Shown here: piece by piece, positions 1 through 7,091 of the stretch
Numbering within the stretch: position 1 is the first letter of the stretch
Layout of the letters: each line of letters begins with the position of its first letter
NCBI RefSeq assembly: GCF_003797185.1
Contig: NZ_RKMH01000002.1
Location: forward strand, 248,001-312,000
Direction of reading: 5' to 3'
Source: Gordonia oryzae
GTDB taxonomy: Bacteria; Actinomycetota; Actinomycetes; Mycobacteriales; Mycobacteriaceae
Length of the DNA: 64,000 bases
The notes under the pieces: model-generated
Databases searched by the model: none
What the model was told of the DNA's origin: nothing
Seen by the model: only the letters and a program-made list of their open reading frames with translations
Position numbers and translations under genes: made by a program

Positions 1-1
1 G

Positions 2-58
2 TATGAGTGCGGGCTAGATGGGATGTTCATTCGCCTGCGGGACGGCGGTGAGAAGTGA
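2..58 (+). CDS. C-terminal fragment of a small phage protein
   Basis: Open frame from the window edge ending in a stop that shares a base with the next ATG. Only 18 codons are visible, ending in DGGEK, the same tail as the next gene. The frame and the overlap style match the downstream operon, so it is probably the end of a real early gene. Function unknown. Confidence 0.5.
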   Translation, partial: YECGLDGMFIRLRDGGEK

Positions 59-351
59 TGGCTCTCAATCCGAAGATCACCTGGCTTCTTGGGAAGCCCA
101 TTAACCCGTGTGGATGCCATGTGTGCGAGAACGAGTGGCTTCGCATCATGGATGAACTCGATCCTGATGGATGGATGAGTCGCCTGTCGCGGGGAATGAT
201 TTTGTGCCCCGAGTGTGGTTGCAAGCGCTGTCCACGTGCGACCTATCACGAGCATTCGTGTACGCGCAGCAATGATTCGGGCCAGCAGGGATCGATATAC
301 GGCGGATTTGACGCTGGCGAGGGCGAGCCCGTGGACGGCGGTGAGAAGTGA
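58..351 (+). CDS. small phage protein with CxxC pairs
   Basis: 97 aa from ATG 58, which overlaps the previous stop by one base. CxxC pairs occur at CHVC near the N-terminus and CPEC/CKRC in the middle, suggesting a small zinc-binding fold. I do not recognise the family. The C-terminus (VDGGEK) is encoded by sequence repeated at neighbouring gene junctions. Early operon, translationally coupled on both sides. Confidence 0.6.
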   Translation: MALNPKITWLLGKPINPCGCHVCENEWLRIMDELDPDGWMSRLSRGMILCPECGCKRCPRATYHEHSCTRSNDSGQQGSIYGGFDAGEGEPVDGGEK

Positions 352-545
352 TGGGGAACCTTAGCATTCGCAGTGGCTCACCACTGGACATTGAGGTCGA
401 CAGTTTCGACGAGGTGGTCATCGACGAGATGTACTGGCTCACCTTAGATGAGGCCGAGGCGCTGGCTGAAGGGATTCTGTGTGCGGTAACGCTTATCCGC
501 GAGCGTCGGCACAGCAAGCCCGTGGACGGCGGTGAATCCCGATGA
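351..545 (+). CDS. hypothetical phage protein, acidic
   Basis: 64 aa from ATG 351 (one-base overlap with the previous stop). Acidic, no cysteines, no recognised domain; it contains a DEAEALAEGI helix. It ends VDGGESR, again from the repeated junction sequence. Function unknown. Confidence 0.55.
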   Translation: MGNLSIRSGSPLDIEVDSFDEVVIDEMYWLTLDEAEALAEGILCAVTLIRERRHSKPVDGGESR

Positions 546-730
546 GCATGATGCACATTGCCTACGAGATTGACCGGCTGGCCGCACAGGCCAAGCGTGG
601 CACCGAGCACGAAGACCATGACGGCTCGACATTCCCTCACGACCATTTCGGCCTGTATTGCGGGTGCGGGGCAGCGCTGGTGGATGCGTCCATGTTGCCG
701 AGCGAGGAAGAGGACGGTGAATCCCGATGA
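542..730 (+). CDS. small phage protein with CGCG knuckle
   Basis: 62 aa from ATG 542, four-base overlap with the previous stop. A YCGCGAALVD segment and several histidines suggest possible metal binding, but only one cysteine pair is seen. Tail EEDGESR resembles the preceding gene's tail. Unknown function. Confidence 0.55.
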   Translation: MSMMHIAYEIDRLAAQAKRGTEHEDHDGSTFPHDHFGLYCGCGAALVDASMLPSEEEDGESR

Positions 731-996
731 CCTGGCATCCCATCACCTGCGCCGAGCGTGAAGCACTCATCGACCAGGTGGGCCGTTCCTACAACGGGCC
801 AGCAGCGCCGTACGTCCCAATCAGTGGCCGGAGTGATCTCGGCGGCGAATACGGCGATCCCTGCATCCTCACCATCTGGGGACATAGGGAGACGAAAGCG
901 CCTCTGCTCAAGGACATTCGATACCCGGCACCCGATTTCGATGGGCATGATTCGCGCCCGTGTGAACACTACCGATGGGAGGAGGAATCCCGTTGA
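727..996 (+). CDS. hypothetical phage protein
   Basis: 89 aa from ATG 727, four-base overlap with the previous stop. Rich in proline, glycine and aromatic residues. No domain recognised. Its C-terminal codons carry the ribosome binding site of the next gene, so the two are coupled. Confidence 0.55.
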   Translation: MTWHPITCAEREALIDQVGRSYNGPAAPYVPISGRSDLGGEYGDPCILTIWGHRETKAPLLKDIRYPAPDFDGHDSRPCEHYRWEEESR

Positions 997-1229
997 GCGA
1001 CAGTGAAGCCCTAGCGGTCGAACAGTTCCCGGTCGAATACCGGGAGACCATGATCATCGCCTACCCGGTCATCGCGCAAATGAGCCGCAATGAGTTCTAC
1101 TTCGCGAGCAGCCGTGCTCGTGACGAGGCGTTCGCTCGTGTGCTCGCCGCGAAGAACCTACGCCGCACACACGAGATGTTCCTGGAAGACCTGATGAAAG
1201 ACGTGGAGAGGCGGACAAGGGATGAGTGA
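993..1229 (+). CDS. hypothetical phage protein, helical
   Basis: I chose TTG 993 because a strong GGGAGGAGGA lies at 977-986, seven bases upstream, and the TTGA overlap matches this operon's style. ATG 975 is in frame but sits ahead of that site. The product is 78 aa, charged and mostly helical. No family recognised. Confidence 0.6.
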   Translation: MSDSEALAVEQFPVEYRETMIIAYPVIAQMSRNEFYFASSRARDEAFARVLAAKNLRRTHEMFLEDLMKDVERRTRDE

Positions 1230-1554
1230 CAACGTGATTGATACCGAACATCTCGAACGTCAGCGAGAGTTCTCGCTCCGCACATTCGGGCCGGGTCAGC
1301 GGCTAGCGGGGGTTCTCGACCACATTCGTAAGGAACTCAAGGAGATTGAGGACAGCCCGGACGACATCACCGAATGGGCCGACCTGATCATTCTGGCGTT
1401 CGACGGCGCTATGCGATCTGGCCACGAACCCCAAGACATCATCGACGCGATCAAAACCAAGCAGACGAAGAACGAGCAGCGGGAGTGGCCAGACTGGCGG
1501 ACTCAAGACCCGAACAAGGCCATCGAGCACGTGCGAGAGGCGGACAGGGGATGA
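1222..1554 (+). CDS. DUF550/MazG-like dATP/dGTP diphosphohydrolase
   Basis: 110 aa. The order of LRTFGPGQR, HIRKELKEIE, EWADLIILAFDGA, EPQDIIDAIKTKQTKNE and WPDWRT matches the DUF550 (dATP/dGTP diphosphohydrolase, MazZ/MazG-like all-alpha NTP pyrophosphohydrolase) family over its full length. The KELKEIE and EW.DL.IL.FDGA segments supply the acidic residues expected to bind Mg2+. The expected role is hydrolysis of deoxynucleotides to monophosphates. Start ATG 1222 overlaps the previous gene by eight bases. No 2-aminoadenine pathway genes are visible nearby, so a Z-genome role is not indicated. Confidence 0.8.
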   Translation: MSDNVIDTEHLERQREFSLRTFGPGQRLAGVLDHIRKELKEIEDSPDDITEWADLIILAFDGAMRSGHEPQDIIDAIKTKQTKNEQREWPDWRTQDPNKAIEHVREADRG

Positions 1555-1796
1555 GCGACCCAGCCGTGGAGGCGGCATGGAGGGCATTCGGTGCGCTGTG
1601 GCCAGACCAAGGCCACTTCGAGTTTGACTTTGATTCGAAAGACTATGCGCTGCTCACCGCCCGCGAGATGGCCGCACCGATCCGGGAGCTGCACAAGCCA
1701 CGTGGCAGCGGCAGGTTTCAAGAATGCATTGAATGCCACACGCCGTGGCCCTGTGCCACAGCGCGTCTCGTCTACACCGAGGAGGAACTGTCGTGA
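1551..1796 (+). CDS. small phage protein with Cys-x2-Cys
   Basis: 81 aa from ATG 1551, four-base overlap with the previous gene. The C-terminal part has CIECHTPWPC, a likely half zinc knuckle of a kind common in small actinophage proteins. Unknown function. Confidence 0.55.
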   Translation: MSDPAVEAAWRAFGALWPDQGHFEFDFDSKDYALLTAREMAAPIRELHKPRGSGRFQECIECHTPWPCATARLVYTEEELS

Positions 1797-2056
1797 GTGA
1801 CGCAGAAGATCGGGCACAGGAATTGCTGTCCTACTACGACTCGTGCCGCGGACGCGGCACGACCATCGCACTCACGGCGGACACCACTGACACCATCCGC
1901 GACCTCATAGCCGACCTCACCAAGGCCCGCAACGTGATCGAGCAGGTGCGGGAGGTAGTCGCCGAGATGTTGGAACAGCTCGTTTCTGGGCCGGAGCGTC
2001 GCGATGTCGAGCGAATCGCGAGCATCCTCGCCGACGCTGAGGGGAGTGGACAGTGA
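1793..2056 (+). CDS. hypothetical helical protein, paralogue of the next gene
   Basis: 87 aa from GTG 1793 (GTGA overlap). Helical throughout. The segment from NVIEQVRE to ILADAEGSGQ aligns with the N-terminal half of the next gene (NVIERVRE to ILADAEGSGQ), and the DNA for the end is identical over 31 bases. It therefore arose by tandem duplication. Function unknown. Confidence 0.6.
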   Translation: MSDAEDRAQELLSYYDSCRGRGTTIALTADTTDTIRDLIADLTKARNVIEQVREVVAEMLEQLVSGPERRDVERIASILADAEGSGQ

Positions 2057-2592
2057 GCGAACTACGCGACCTTGACGACATCCTCGACGATCGACGTCAC
2101 CTCGCCTACGTCAGCGACGGCACCAGTGGCAGTGAGAAGGTCGGGCGACTGCTCAATGACGTTGCGCCACTAGTGGATGAGGTTAGGCGTCTCCATAACG
2201 TGATCGAGCGGGTGCGGGAATACCTGGAGAACGACTGTGGACCATTCATCGCCGCAGATGGGTTCCAATCGTTTCGAGGGGCCGACCGTTCTCGCCTACT
2301 GGCCATCCTCGCCGACGCTGAGGGGAGTGGACAGCGCGCCAACGGGTTTGCGGTGGTGGAGCTGCCGAAGCCGACGGACACATATAACCACCTGACCGAA
2401 ACATCAATGATGGGCTGGGAGATCCCATCGTGGGAACACTTCGTCGAAACCATCGGCAACGAAGTGCAACTGTCGTACAACGGAGAGCCCGAGGAACCGT
2501 TCAGCTCCGAGGTTGCCCGAGCGTTCGCCGCTGCCCTCTTGGCCGCTGCCGACGCTGCTGATCGTGCCGGGGACGACGGGGAGGGGCGATGA
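2053..2592 (+). CDS. hypothetical protein, fusion of duplicated helical module and second domain
   Basis: 179 aa from GTG 2053. Residues about 1-94 repeat the preceding gene's helical module. Where that gene stops (after ILADAEGSGQ), this one continues for about 85 residues through a distinct acidic domain with two tryptophans. It looks like a duplicate that lost its stop and fused to a downstream gene. No function recognised. It ends four bases into the methyltransferase start. Confidence 0.65.
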   Translation: MSELRDLDDILDDRRHLAYVSDGTSGSEKVGRLLNDVAPLVDEVRRLHNVIERVREYLENDCGPFIAADGFQSFRGADRSRLLAILADAEGSGQRANGFAVVELPKPTDTYNHLTETSMMGWEIPSWEHFVETIGNEVQLSYNGEPEEPFSSEVARAFAAALLAAADAADRAGDDGEGR

Positions 2593-4076
2593 GAACCGGC
2601 TCCCTCTTCTCCGGCTATGCCGGTCTCGACATGGCCGTCAACGCGCACTTCGGCAGCGAGACAGCCTGGTTCGTCGAGAAGGACGCCGCGCCCGCCCGCA
2701 TCCTCGCCCACCACTGGCCCGACGTACCCAACCACGGCGACATCACCGCGATCGACTGGGCGGCGGTCGAGCCCGTCGACATCCTCACGGGCGGCTTCCC
2801 CTGCCAGGACGTGAGCGCCGCCGGCAGACGGGCCGGTATTCGCGAGGGCACCCGGTCTGGTCTATGGTCCTACTTCGCCACAGCCATCAATCAGCTCAAG
2901 CCCCGAATGGTGGTGATCGAGAATGTCCGAGGACTCCTATCAACCGCAGCCCATCGCCCAGTGGAATCCGTTGCGGATGCTATGGGAGACGGAGCAGGGA
3001 GACCTGTTCTCCGAGCACTTGGAGCCGTACTCGGCGACCTTTGCGACATCGGGTATGACGCGCAATGGACGACTGTTGCCGCTGCCGACGTCGGCGCCTG
3101 CCACCGACGAGAACGGGTCTTCATTGTCGCCACTCCTCGCGACGCCCCGCGCGTCTCGGGGCGCGAGTTCGAAGGCACTTCTGCCGACGCCGAGCGTGGC
3201 GGATGGGATGGGCGGGCATCTGACGAGATCGGGGAGCCGGTCGGACGAGTTGCTATTACCGGGAGTAGGGAAGCTCCTGCCGACGCCGGTGACCGAACCC
3301 GAGACAGGGAACGGGAACGCACGGAACCTCGGCAAGGAGGTGAGGTTGCTACCGACGCCGAGCGCATCGAACCCGAACGACGGCGAGGATCTGGCCTCGT
3401 GGGAGGCGCGCCGGGATCGTCTGAAGGCGCAGGGCTGCAACGGGAATGGGATGGGGACGCCGCTCGGCGTCGCGGTGCGGAAGCTGTAGCACTGCCCCCG
3501 ACTCCGCGGGCTATGGATGGCCACGGGTCGATGGTTGCCCCGGCCGCGCGTCAGCACGTCGCCGACGGCGCCGGGTCGCTCCCCGAGGTGCTGGGCGTGC
3601 ATCTACTCCCGACACCCAAGCAGACCGACCACAAGCACAACGACACCGCCGGCGAACGGGATCGGCGGAGCCCGTCCCTGGGTGCAGTGAACGCACTCCT
3701 TCCCACCCCGAATGCCAGCGACAGCACGGGCGGTGGTCAGCACCCCGACAAGCGTGAAGGGCACTCGCGTCAACTGATCGACTACGCGTTGACGGTGGCG
3801 ACCGACTGGGGCGACTACGAGCCCGCGATCCGCCGCGCCGAGAAGGCTTCCGGACGTCCCGCGCCAGCGCCAACCGAGTTGAGCCGCAACGGCAACCCTC
3901 GACTGTCGTCCCGGTTCGCCGAGTGGATGATGATGCTGCCTGAGGGGCATGTCACCGGAGTCGGGTTGTCGCGTAACGAGGAGTTGAAAGCCATTGGTAA
4001 CGGAGTTGTTCCTGCGCAAGCCTTTGCGGCGCTGGGGATTCTGACGCCGATCGCCGAGAGCCTGGGGGTGGCCTGA
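2589..4076 (+). CDS. DNA (cytosine-5) methyltransferase
   Basis: 495 aa. Motif I LFSGYAGLD at the N-terminus; motif IV GGFPCQD with catalytic Cys72; motif VI ENVRGL near residue 110; motif VIII RRERVFIVA near 180; motif X GNGVVPAQA near the C-terminus. It transfers methyl from AdoMet to C5 of cytosine, probably to evade host restriction. The central 200 residues are Arg/Asp/Ala-rich with ADAE- and TDAE-type units, then switch to LPTP-type units. This middle DNA also encodes a second long frame (2923-3489). First of three DNA-modification-related genes. Confidence 0.9.
   Translation: MRTGSLFSGYAGLDMAVNAHFGSETAWFVEKDAAPARILAHHWPDVPNHGDITAIDWAAVEPVDILTGGFPCQDVSAAGRRAGIREGTRSGLWSYFATAINQLKPRMVVIENVRGLLSTAAHRPVESVADAMGDGAGRPVLRALGAVLGDLCDIGYDAQWTTVAAADVGACHRRERVFIVATPRDAPRVSGREFEGTSADAERGGWDGRASDEIGEPVGRVAITGSREAPADAGDRTRDRERERTEPRQGGEVATDAERIEPERRRGSGLVGGAPGSSEGAGLQREWDGDAARRRGAEAVALPPTPRAMDGHGSMVAPAARQHVADGAGSLPEVLGVHLLPTPKQTDHKHNDTAGERDRRSPSLGAVNALLPTPNASDSTGGGQHPDKREGHSRQLIDYALTVATDWGDYEPAIRRAEKASGRPAPAPTELSRNGNPRLSSRFAEWMMMLPEGHVTGVGLSRNEELKAIGNGVVPAQAFAALGILTPIAESLGVA
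2923..3489 (+). CDS. LPTP-repeat protein in alternate frame inside the methyltransferase gene
   Basis: 188 aa from ATG 2923, wholly inside the methyltransferase gene in another frame. It reads EPYSATFATSGMTRNGRL early, then units such as LLATPRAS, LLPTPSVADG, LLPTPVTEPE and LLPTPSASN. I recognise this LEPYS..TSGM.R.G...PLPTS...LLPTP style from actinophage proteins and methyltransferase linkers, so it is not an arbitrary open frame. It lacks an obvious ribosome site. It stops exactly where the methyltransferase frame itself takes over LPTP-type reading. It may be a real overlapping gene or a relic of an older frame arrangement. Confidence 0.45.
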   Translation: MSEDSYQPQPIAQWNPLRMLWETEQGDLFSEHLEPYSATFATSGMTRNGRLLPLPTSAPATDENGSSLSPLLATPRASRGASSKALLPTPSVADGMGGHLTRSGSRSDELLLPGVGKLLPTPVTEPETGNGNARNLGKEVRLLPTPSASNPNDGEDLASWEARRDRLKAQGCNGNGMGTPLGVAVRKL

Positions 4077-4747
4077 TGGGCCCCTACTACTCCGATGATC
4101 TCGTGACGCTGTATCACGGGGATTGTCTCGCGATCACCGAGTGGCTGAAAGCTGATGTCCTGGTGACCGATCCGCCGTACGGCACACAGTTCTCGGGAGC
4201 CAATCCGAAGGGCGGCTACGGGCGGCGACAGAATGCCGGGTTGGGGCCCGAGGGATTCACTATCGCCAACGACGGCACAACAGAGACCCGTGATGCTGCC
4301 CTCACAGCATGGGGTGATAGACCGGCAATGGTCTTCGGAAGCCCTCGGCTACCTGATCCACCGGGAGACTGGATTGACAGGCTCGTATGGGACAAGAAGC
4401 GACCCGGTATGAACGGTGGCCCTTGGCGCTATCGCCATGAATCCATCTACGTCACAGCGGGATTCGAACGACGAAACAACGAGAGTGTGTCGATACTCGC
4501 CGCTTGGCCCGACCAGAAGGACCATATTCACGCGAAACCGCTGGGCCTTATGAGCGCTCTCGTTGACTGCGTCCCAAGGGGCGCGGTGATCGCCGACCCA
4601 TTCGCCGGTTCGGGGTCGACGCTCGTCGCAGCAGTCAATCAGGGCCGCAGGGCAATCGGTGTCGAGTTGGAAGAGAAGTACTGCGAGATCATCGCGCGGC
4701 GGCTGAGCAACCAGACGATGGCCTTTGACTTCGAGGCAGGTGCGTGA
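4076..4747 (+). CDS. DNA adenine-N6 or cytosine-N4 methyltransferase
   Basis: 223 aa from ATG 4076 (one-base overlap). Motif IV TDPPYG near residue 32 precedes motif I DPFAGSGST near residue 180, the beta-class order of N6_N4 methyltransferases. DPPYG favours adenine but does not prove it. The target domain is short, as in small phage enzymes. With the cytosine enzyme upstream it probably protects phage DNA. Confidence 0.85.
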   Translation: MGPYYSDDLVTLYHGDCLAITEWLKADVLVTDPPYGTQFSGANPKGGYGRRQNAGLGPEGFTIANDGTTETRDAALTAWGDRPAMVFGSPRLPDPPGDWIDRLVWDKKRPGMNGGPWRYRHESIYVTAGFERRNNESVSILAAWPDQKDHIHAKPLGLMSALVDCVPRGAVIADPFAGSGSTLVAAVNQGRRAIGVELEEKYCEIIARRLSNQTMAFDFEAGA

Positions 4748-4896
4748 TGGGTCCGTACACATGCCGCTGGTGCGGCCTCGTCTTCGTCGGCCGAGGCACC
4801 ACCCCGGCTGAGACCGCCGTGCAGCGCTGGTCCGATCACACGTGGGAGCACTACACGGAATGGCGAGAAGGCTTAGACGCGAAGGCAGGTGCGTGA
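4747..4896 (+). CDS. 49-aa zinc-knuckle protein
   Basis: ATG 4747 shares a base with the previous stop, and its own stop shares a base with the next ATG (4896). The product begins MGPYTCRWCGLVF, one CxxC knuckle, followed by a Trp/His-rich helical stretch. Both its ends carry an identical 17-base junction sequence (4734-4750, 4883-4899). The tight coupling supports a real gene. Confidence 0.6.
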   Translation: MGPYTCRWCGLVFVGRGTTPAETAVQRWSDHTWEHYTEWREGLDAKAGA

Positions 4897-5909
4897 TGGC
4901 CGACCACACCGACATCGAGTGGACGGACCGGACGTGGAATCCGGTAACGGGTTGCGCCAAGGTATCTCCCGGCTGTGATCACTGCTACGCCGAGGGCATC
5001 GCTGAGCGGTTCCGCGGCGGGCCGGCGTTCCCGAACGGCTTCGATGTCCAGCTTCGCCCGCATAAGCTGACCGAGCCGTTGCGGTGGCGGAAACCGTCAA
5101 AAGTGTTCGCGAACAGCATGTCTGACCTGTTTCACGATTCGGTTCCCGACGAGTACATCGCGCAGGTGTTCGCCGTCATGGTCATCGCCGAGCATCACAC
5201 GTTCCAAGTCCTGACGAAGCGGCATGGTCGGATGCGATCACTACTTAGCCGCAATGACTTCTGGCGCAGTGTCTACTTGGCGGCTATCGACCTGGGCGCC
5301 GACGATCCTGCTGACGTCTCGACAATCGCACCGCCGAGCAACGTGTGGCTCGGCGTCTCCACCGAGAACCAGCAGTGGGCCGACATCCGGATTCCCGCGC
5401 TGCTCGACACCCCGGCGGCGGTGCGGTTCGTCAGCGCTGAGCCGTTGCTTGGGCCGATCGAGCTGGAGTTCGTGCACTACTTCGACACCGACTGCAACGG
5501 CTGCTCGGGGATCATCTCTCCCGCACACGAACCAGCCTGTGGCAATGAACCTGGCCGCCACTGGGGTATCGACTGGGTGATCGTCGGCGGCGAGTCTGGC
5601 CCGAAAGCCCGCCCGATGCACCCGGATTGGGCGCGATCACTGCGAGACCAGTGCGCGGAGGCCGGGGTGCCGTTTCACTTCAAGCAGTGGGGTGAGTGGG
5701 TTCCCGAGTCGGCGAACCTCCACGCCGCCAAAGCCGCTGCCGCATTCCTCGACCTCGACGGCACAGTGCGGCCACTCGTCAACGGATACCCAACCACCCC
5801 GCCAATGAGTCGCGGAGAAGCCATCACGATCCGCCGCGTCGGTAAGAAACGCGCTGGCCGGGTGCTCGACGGGCGGACGTGGGACCAGTTCCCGGGCGGT
5901 GAGGCGTGA
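4896..5909 (+). CDS. DUF5131 (phage Gp37/Gp68) family protein
   Basis: 337 aa from ATG 4896. The N-terminus IEWTDRTWNPVTGC, a C20-x6-C27-x2-C30 cysteine cluster ending HCYAE, then NSMSDLF and ESGPKARPMHPDW, match the DUF5131/Gp37-Gp68 family. The clustered cysteines resemble those of radical SAM-related iron-sulfur proteins; the reaction is not established to my knowledge. Position directly after two methyltransferases suggests a role in DNA or nucleotide modification (inference). Confidence 0.8.
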   Translation: MADHTDIEWTDRTWNPVTGCAKVSPGCDHCYAEGIAERFRGGPAFPNGFDVQLRPHKLTEPLRWRKPSKVFANSMSDLFHDSVPDEYIAQVFAVMVIAEHHTFQVLTKRHGRMRSLLSRNDFWRSVYLAAIDLGADDPADVSTIAPPSNVWLGVSTENQQWADIRIPALLDTPAAVRFVSAEPLLGPIELEFVHYFDTDCNGCSGIISPAHEPACGNEPGRHWGIDWVIVGGESGPKARPMHPDWARSLRDQCAEAGVPFHFKQWGEWVPESANLHAAKAAAAFLDLDGTVRPLVNGYPTTPPMSRGEAITIRRVGKKRAGRVLDGRTWDQFPGGEA

Positions 5910-6262
5910 TGGGCTACCTACTCGGTCTTCTCACACTCCCCGCGATCGCGCTCGTTTGTGTGGCTCTGTGGGGCGCGTATCGGTGGCTGTGGCGTTGGTG
6001 GACAAGCCCAGTCGACCTTGACGAAGTGACCCGGGATCGCAGAGCGCACGTCACGGCGATCGTCGCATCCGAGCTGTGTGCCGCACGCCGCATGTGGCAC
6101 ATCAAGATCCCGGGCGGCGTCATGCTCGCGATCCGGTCCGGCGGTGTTGGTCACGACAAGGGCTACGGGTGGGTGCTACTCGACCGTCGGATGCAGGCAT
6201 TCGAGAACGGAATCCGCGGCGCATTCGACGACCTCGACGAGCAGCCGGGCGGTGAGGCGTGA
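5909..6262 (+). CDS. small membrane protein
   Basis: 117 aa from ATG 5909. Residues about 3-23 form one membrane segment (LLGLLTLPAIALVCVALWG) followed by a Trp/Arg-rich boundary and a soluble C-terminal part of about 85 residues. Ends PGGEA, encoded by a 21-base sequence repeated at the next junction. Function unknown. Confidence 0.6.
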   Translation: MGYLLGLLTLPAIALVCVALWGAYRWLWRWWTSPVDLDEVTRDRRAHVTAIVASELCAARRMWHIKIPGGVMLAIRSGGVGHDKGYGWVLLDRRMQAFENGIRGAFDDLDEQPGGEA

Positions 6263-6873
6263 TGGCCACCGACCTGAAATTCATGATGCGGGTACACAAT
6301 CTGATCCAGGACATCCACCTCGACGACGACCTCGACGCCAACGCAAAACTGTTTTGCCTACTGGTCCTCGCGGACATCGCCCGCCGTCGCACACTCAGCC
6401 CGTCTGCACGACTGGCCGAGACGGTCGGGTGGATAAACCGCATCGATGAGCGTGCCGGGCAGCCCTACTTCAGTCGCATGGTGATCCGTCGGGACGTCCC
6501 ACGCTATGAGCGCGAACAGGACACCGGAGTGTGTGTTGGCGAGATGATCCGGCGTGACGGCCCATGCGGCAAGAAGGTGTACAAGACCATCGTCGACGTC
6601 GACCCCGCGACTGGGCGAGAAGTGCTCATTGGGTACTGCACCCGCCACTGGAGCCTTGACCACGAGCAGCGAGCCAGGGAACAGCGCAGGCAATGGTACG
6701 AGAACGGCCGCCCTCGACCACCAGTCAACGCGGGAGGGGTTCTCCGGCGCCACCTCTCGACCGACTGGGATTACCTCTACGACTGGGCGGACCCGCACCG
6801 TGATCACGCCGAGGACGGCAAAGAACCCATACCGCCACGGCCAACACTGAGCCTCATTCAGGGCGGTGTCTGA
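6262..6873 (+). CDS. hypothetical phage protein
   Basis: 203 aa from ATG 6262. The N-terminal third is helical (IHLDDDLDANAKLFCLLVLADIAR resembles a winged-helix beginning). A middle segment has CVGEM, CGKK and GYCTRH, possible metal ligands. Charged C-terminus. It lies two genes before the replication initiator, so a replication or regulatory role is possible; not recognised. Confidence 0.55.
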   Translation: MATDLKFMMRVHNLIQDIHLDDDLDANAKLFCLLVLADIARRRTLSPSARLAETVGWINRIDERAGQPYFSRMVIRRDVPRYEREQDTGVCVGEMIRRDGPCGKKVYKTIVDVDPATGREVLIGYCTRHWSLDHEQRAREQRRQWYENGRPRPPVNAGGVLRRHLSTDWDYLYDWADPHRDHAEDGKEPIPPRPTLSLIQGGV

Positions 6874-7091
6874 TGCCCCGCAACCCTGATGGTCTACCCG
6901 CTGCACGGTGGCAGACGGTCGAATACGACAACGGACACCGTAATCAACAGCGCTACCGGTCCGTGATACGCGGCAACCGGTACGAAACACGAGTCGACAC
7001 CCGCCGCGACCCCACCTGTCTATGCCTCGCATGTCGGCGACGGTGCCTGGGGGAGACGACGAAGAAGGAGGAGGTGAACGAGAAGCAGTGA
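6873..7091 (+). CDS. small basic protein with CxCxxC
   Basis: 72 aa from ATG 6873, one-base overlap with the previous stop. Arg-rich and probably nucleic-acid binding, with a CLCLACRRRC cluster near the end. Its end overlaps the GTG start of the replication initiator. Confidence 0.55.
   Translation: MPRNPDGLPAARWQTVEYDNGHRNQQRYRSVIRGNRYETRVDTRRDPTCLCLACRRRCLGETTKKEEVNEKQ

Noticed and set aside
1222-1554. Part of a 2-aminoadenine (Z-genome) pathway
   Set aside because: DUF550-type hydrolases are common in phages without Z; no PurZ-like or DatZ-like gene is visible.
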